A stretch of DNA of 64,000 bases from the NCBI GenBank assembly GCA_037178975.1, contig JASJZH010000001.1, positions 8,416,501 to 8,480,500 on the forward strand, written 5' to 3'. Below the pieces are notes generated by a model that was not told where the DNA came from, did no database searches, and saw nothing but the letters and a program-made list of their open reading frames with translations. Source of the DNA: Oscheius tipulae (lineage: Eukaryota > Nematoda > Chromadorea > Rhabditida > Rhabditidae). This document shows, in pieces, positions 61,252 through 64,000 of the stretch; the first letter of the stretch is position 1, and every line of letters begins with the position of its first letter. Both the position numbers and the translations under genes were made by a program.

Positions 61252-63445
61252 TTAATTAAGAACTTTGGTCATGGGCTTGGACTCTCGGACACAGAGATTA
61301 AGGGGTTCGTCTTCAGAGTCACAAGAGACAGGCTCGCCGCCACCGCTCTTGCTCGAGGCCGGGGACAGTAGATTCAAGTTCACGGGCTTCTCCAAGAGGG
61401 AGGCAATAGACGGATGGCGTTCACGATACGAGGAACGGGGAGTGGACATGGGAGCGGTCAGATTGTCCTGCGGGACAGAAATGCTCAACGGGGTCATGGG
61501 CTTCGGCATGCGGAAGAACTCGTTGTGGCAGATACGAAGAGCGCGTGCCTCGGTCAGCAGCGAGGGAGCGGCGGTAATGGTCGCAGTACCGCCAATCTTA
61601 GCCATCAAGAGCCAAAGTCTTTCAGCCAATCGGAGAGCTAATGGCTGGGATGGCAGGGGCTGAACCACTGCCAAGGCACACAAGATGGCTGCACAGTTGG
61701 GCGGCATGAGACGAACACGACGAGAAAAGTGAAGAAGAGACTGTGAGAAGAGCAGAGACGATGTCATCCAGAGAGCAGGCTGTTGCGAGGTGGACCAGGC
61801 CACGAGCAGACTGTCAAAGCATGTAGCCTTGAGAAGAATTATCCTTTCAGTCTGCGGCAGACATAGGAAACCAGGAATTGCGTTGGCAAAGTCGATCACA
61901 GCCTGGAAGATGGACTTTTTTTTTTTAGGATTGAAGTGAAATCTACCTTGAGACCGAGGAGATAAGAGTGGAATTGGAGAGGACATCTGCCCGGAACTGT
62001 CTGGGAACAGGTGTCGAGCTGAAAAGACGTTTTCATTGCGGATACTGTATCTTTCTTATTGTGGCTTTTGTCAATCGAGTCAACTTTTCAACCTCTTTCT
62101 GTAAACGGACATCTTTTTACATCTGTCAATTTGTACATTGCATGCTGATCGCCTAGTCCCCCGCCCGTTTTGTAAACATGTTTCTTCCTATTTTGTGGCT
62201 GTCAGTCTCTTGAATTCTTCTGATCAACCGAGCATAGATCGAAATCAATGAGTTTGCTTTGCTGTGTTGTCATTGTTGAATGTTGTCACTGTTAGCTCTG
62301 ACACCGGTCAGACACACAAAAATAATGGGCAACTTACCGCACTGACAAGTTGATTGAAGGCCTGCTGAATCCTTTCAGCTGCTTCGTTATCGTTCTCGAA
62401 CTGTACAGCGACAGCATCCATTTGCGACTGAACCGTGGTTCTCTGCATATCCTCGACCATCTTGGCCTTCTCCCTTTTGGGCACTCTTCCAAAGCGGACA
62501 GCTGAAAGTTCACTCTCTTTCTCGTTCGCTCTTTCTCTTTGTCGCTTTTTGTCTGTTTTGCTGTCCAATTTTCGGGCAAAAGGGCTGTGCGCGCGTTCAT
62601 CAGAGTCGGTCGCGAGTACGACTGTAAATCAGTGGGACACCACCTAGACAAAGAGTCTCGTGAAAGGACATCTGGACTAACCATCGCGACTCATTCCGAC
62701 CGAAATGCACTTCTTCAGACGGCAGTATTGGCAGCGGTTGCGGTTGTTTCTCACGATGAGACAGTCCTGCGATCGGGAGCAAGGGCGGTACTGGATTTTC
62801 TGCTGGATGGAGCGACGGAAGAAGCCCTGAAAACTTGAAACTGAATTATTAGATTACGGTAGTATGACCTAAATTTTATATCTAATTTTTTCCCGCACTC
62901 TCATTGATCTCCTCTACCCTGCCAATACTATCCCTGTCGCTCTTTTACCCGCGTGGCCCCCTGCCCTCGAGCTGACCGGTTTCCGCAGACATTTCACGGC
63001 CACCGGCCATTCAATTCTTTCCGTTTTCACCCAGCGTCAAAAAGCGAGGCAAGGTCACTCTTTCCAAAGGCATACTGTACTAGCGAGGATTGGGCAGAGC
63101 TCCCCAGCGACCCGAATCAATCAGCGTCTAGACGGGCAAAAACAACAATGAAGCGCCGTGTTTTTTTTGTCGCTAGCCATCTTCTTCTTCTTGTGTAATG
63201 TGACCGAGAAAGGATGTTGCCAAACCTTCCGCGGCGATCGCCAATATATCAGTTTGGGGGTAGTTTTACGCTTTTACGCTTTCTCTTTTGGCGGAACGAA
63301 TGGTCATCTTGGGGAGAAGAGAAAAAAGGAAAGAATCGAACCTTGCAGCCCTCACAGGCAAAAACGCCATAGTGGAAGCCGGAAGCCTTGTCGGAGCAGA
63401 CTTGACAGAGGAGGTTCGTCGCGGAGGCACAGTCTTCGCTGCCAC
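61252..63445 (-). CDS. nhr-85: Nuclear receptor, E75/Rev-erb (NR1D) group
   Basis: The DNA-binding domain spans three exons: [20 protein letters not shown] followed by GCK (63339-63445), then [40 protein letters not shown] and ISVGMSRD, then the T/A-box extension [20 protein letters not shown]. These match E75 almost residue for residue; the P-box is CEGCKG. A linker exon ends at about 62330. The ligand-binding domain starts [20 protein letters not shown] and [16 protein letters not shown] (helices 3-5), and runs to a stop at 61252-61254. The C-terminus has PLNLCVRES in place of a clear AF-2 helix, fitting a repressor like Rev-erb. The 5' exons with the A/B region were not found. Ligand and gas/heme binding are unproven here. 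Symbol inferred from nematode naming. Confidence 0.88.
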
Positions 63446-64000
63446 CTGAAAGTATTTATATAAAGTATAATATAGAGCTTCTTGTAACTGGGTTATTCTC
63501 GATCGAAATTCCCCTCGACCTCGGCGTGGAGCGAAACCTTGGCTGGTCTTTTGCCGGCCTACTTTCCACGGCATTGACCATGAAATACGCCGTCGCGTTT
63601 CACTCGAACGAAACGAGGATGCTGGGAGAAAGGAACTGTGATAAGGAAAGGGAACATTTAAGAAATTGTCTAGTGTTTCAGCAAAATCTTCGTAGTCTTG
63701 GAGCTCAAAAAACTTAACACTACCACGTCTCTGAGCCCGCAACTTCCAGAACATTTATCTTGCTCTCGCACTAAGCTTCGAGCCTAGCAACGCTCTGCAA
63801 ATTTGTGACCTTTGATCCGTTCTACAATATTGTTAGCCTGTAAAGTCAATGTTTCGATTTGAAAACGTGCGTTCGGTGACGAACCTCTTGACTACCACAC
63901 CGCCGTTTATCTCCAAGTTCATTTTTCTAGAGCTCACAAGAATGTTCAAGAGTAGTGAAGTTTAAAAAAGTCATAGTTTTTGATGTGCCTCTCAACTTTC
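63446..64000. other. Upstream of the nuclear receptor, possible 5' exon
   Basis: A minus-strand frame from 63752 (MFWKLRAQRRGSVKFFELQD, YEDFAETLDNF) is open and ends near the acceptor at 63446. It could be a 5' exon, but no donor is obvious. Nothing else recognised. Confidence 0.35.

Noticed and set aside
1-64000. CRISPR array, prophage or bacterial operon
   Set aside because: No spaced direct repeats of CRISPR type, and the coding regions are intron-containing animal genes.

Overview
The window looks like a compact animal genome, most likely a nematode. The evidence is dense multi-exon genes with very short introns (about 31-60 nt), splice acceptors of the TTTCAG/TTTTAG type, several acceptors placed 1-12 nt in front of a start codon (as expected for spliced-leader trans-splicing), and two proteins that resemble the nematode CX-module family. 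None of the main coding regions looks bacterial, and no convincing intact tRNA or rRNA gene was found. Species was not determined.

Layout. 0.2-4.7 kb (-): large protein with a C-terminal protein kinase domain. 5-10.1 kb (+): unidentified exons, then a rhodopsin-type GPCR, with an antisense gene nested in a long intron. 10.7-14.9 kb (-): secreted CUB-domain protein. 16.3-17.6 kb (-): unidentified gene. 19-21.7 kb (-): multi-RRM protein. 22.6-28.1 kb (-): a C-type lectin-like membrane protein and two CX-module-like membrane proteins, one split by a dead mariner in an intron. 29.3-31.1 kb (+): MEK1/2-type MAPKK. 32.1-32.6 kb (+): NDUFS5. 32.7-37.4 kb (-): a Ras-like GTPase directly downstream of a DET1 homologue, whose stop codon overlaps a GTPase start codon. 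37.5-46.5 kb: a zone of segmental duplications with Cys-rich paralogues, a talin pseudogene, a broken DET1 copy and two complementary broken copies of a small-gene/mRpL38 pair. 45.8-48 kb (-): intact mRpL38. 48.6-50.2 kb (+): DHHC palmitoyltransferase. 50.9-53.3 kb (+): SH3BGRL-type protein with an acidic tail, carrying a deleted mariner in an intron. 53.5-54.3 kb (-): UPRT. 54.6-57.2 kb (-): orexin/allatotropin-like GPCR. 57.2-61.2 kb: no recognisable gene. 61.3-63.4 kb (-): E75/Rev-erb type nuclear receptor.

The most unusual parts are the mosaic at 22.4-26.5 kb, where lectin-like and CX-like ectodomains share one transmembrane/cytoplasmic tail, the DET1/GTPase junction, duplicated as 211-bp direct repeats around an inverted insert, and the 36-46.5 kb duplication zone. 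Exon joins were worked out by eye from frames and splice sites, so gene spans are models, not transcript-backed annotations.
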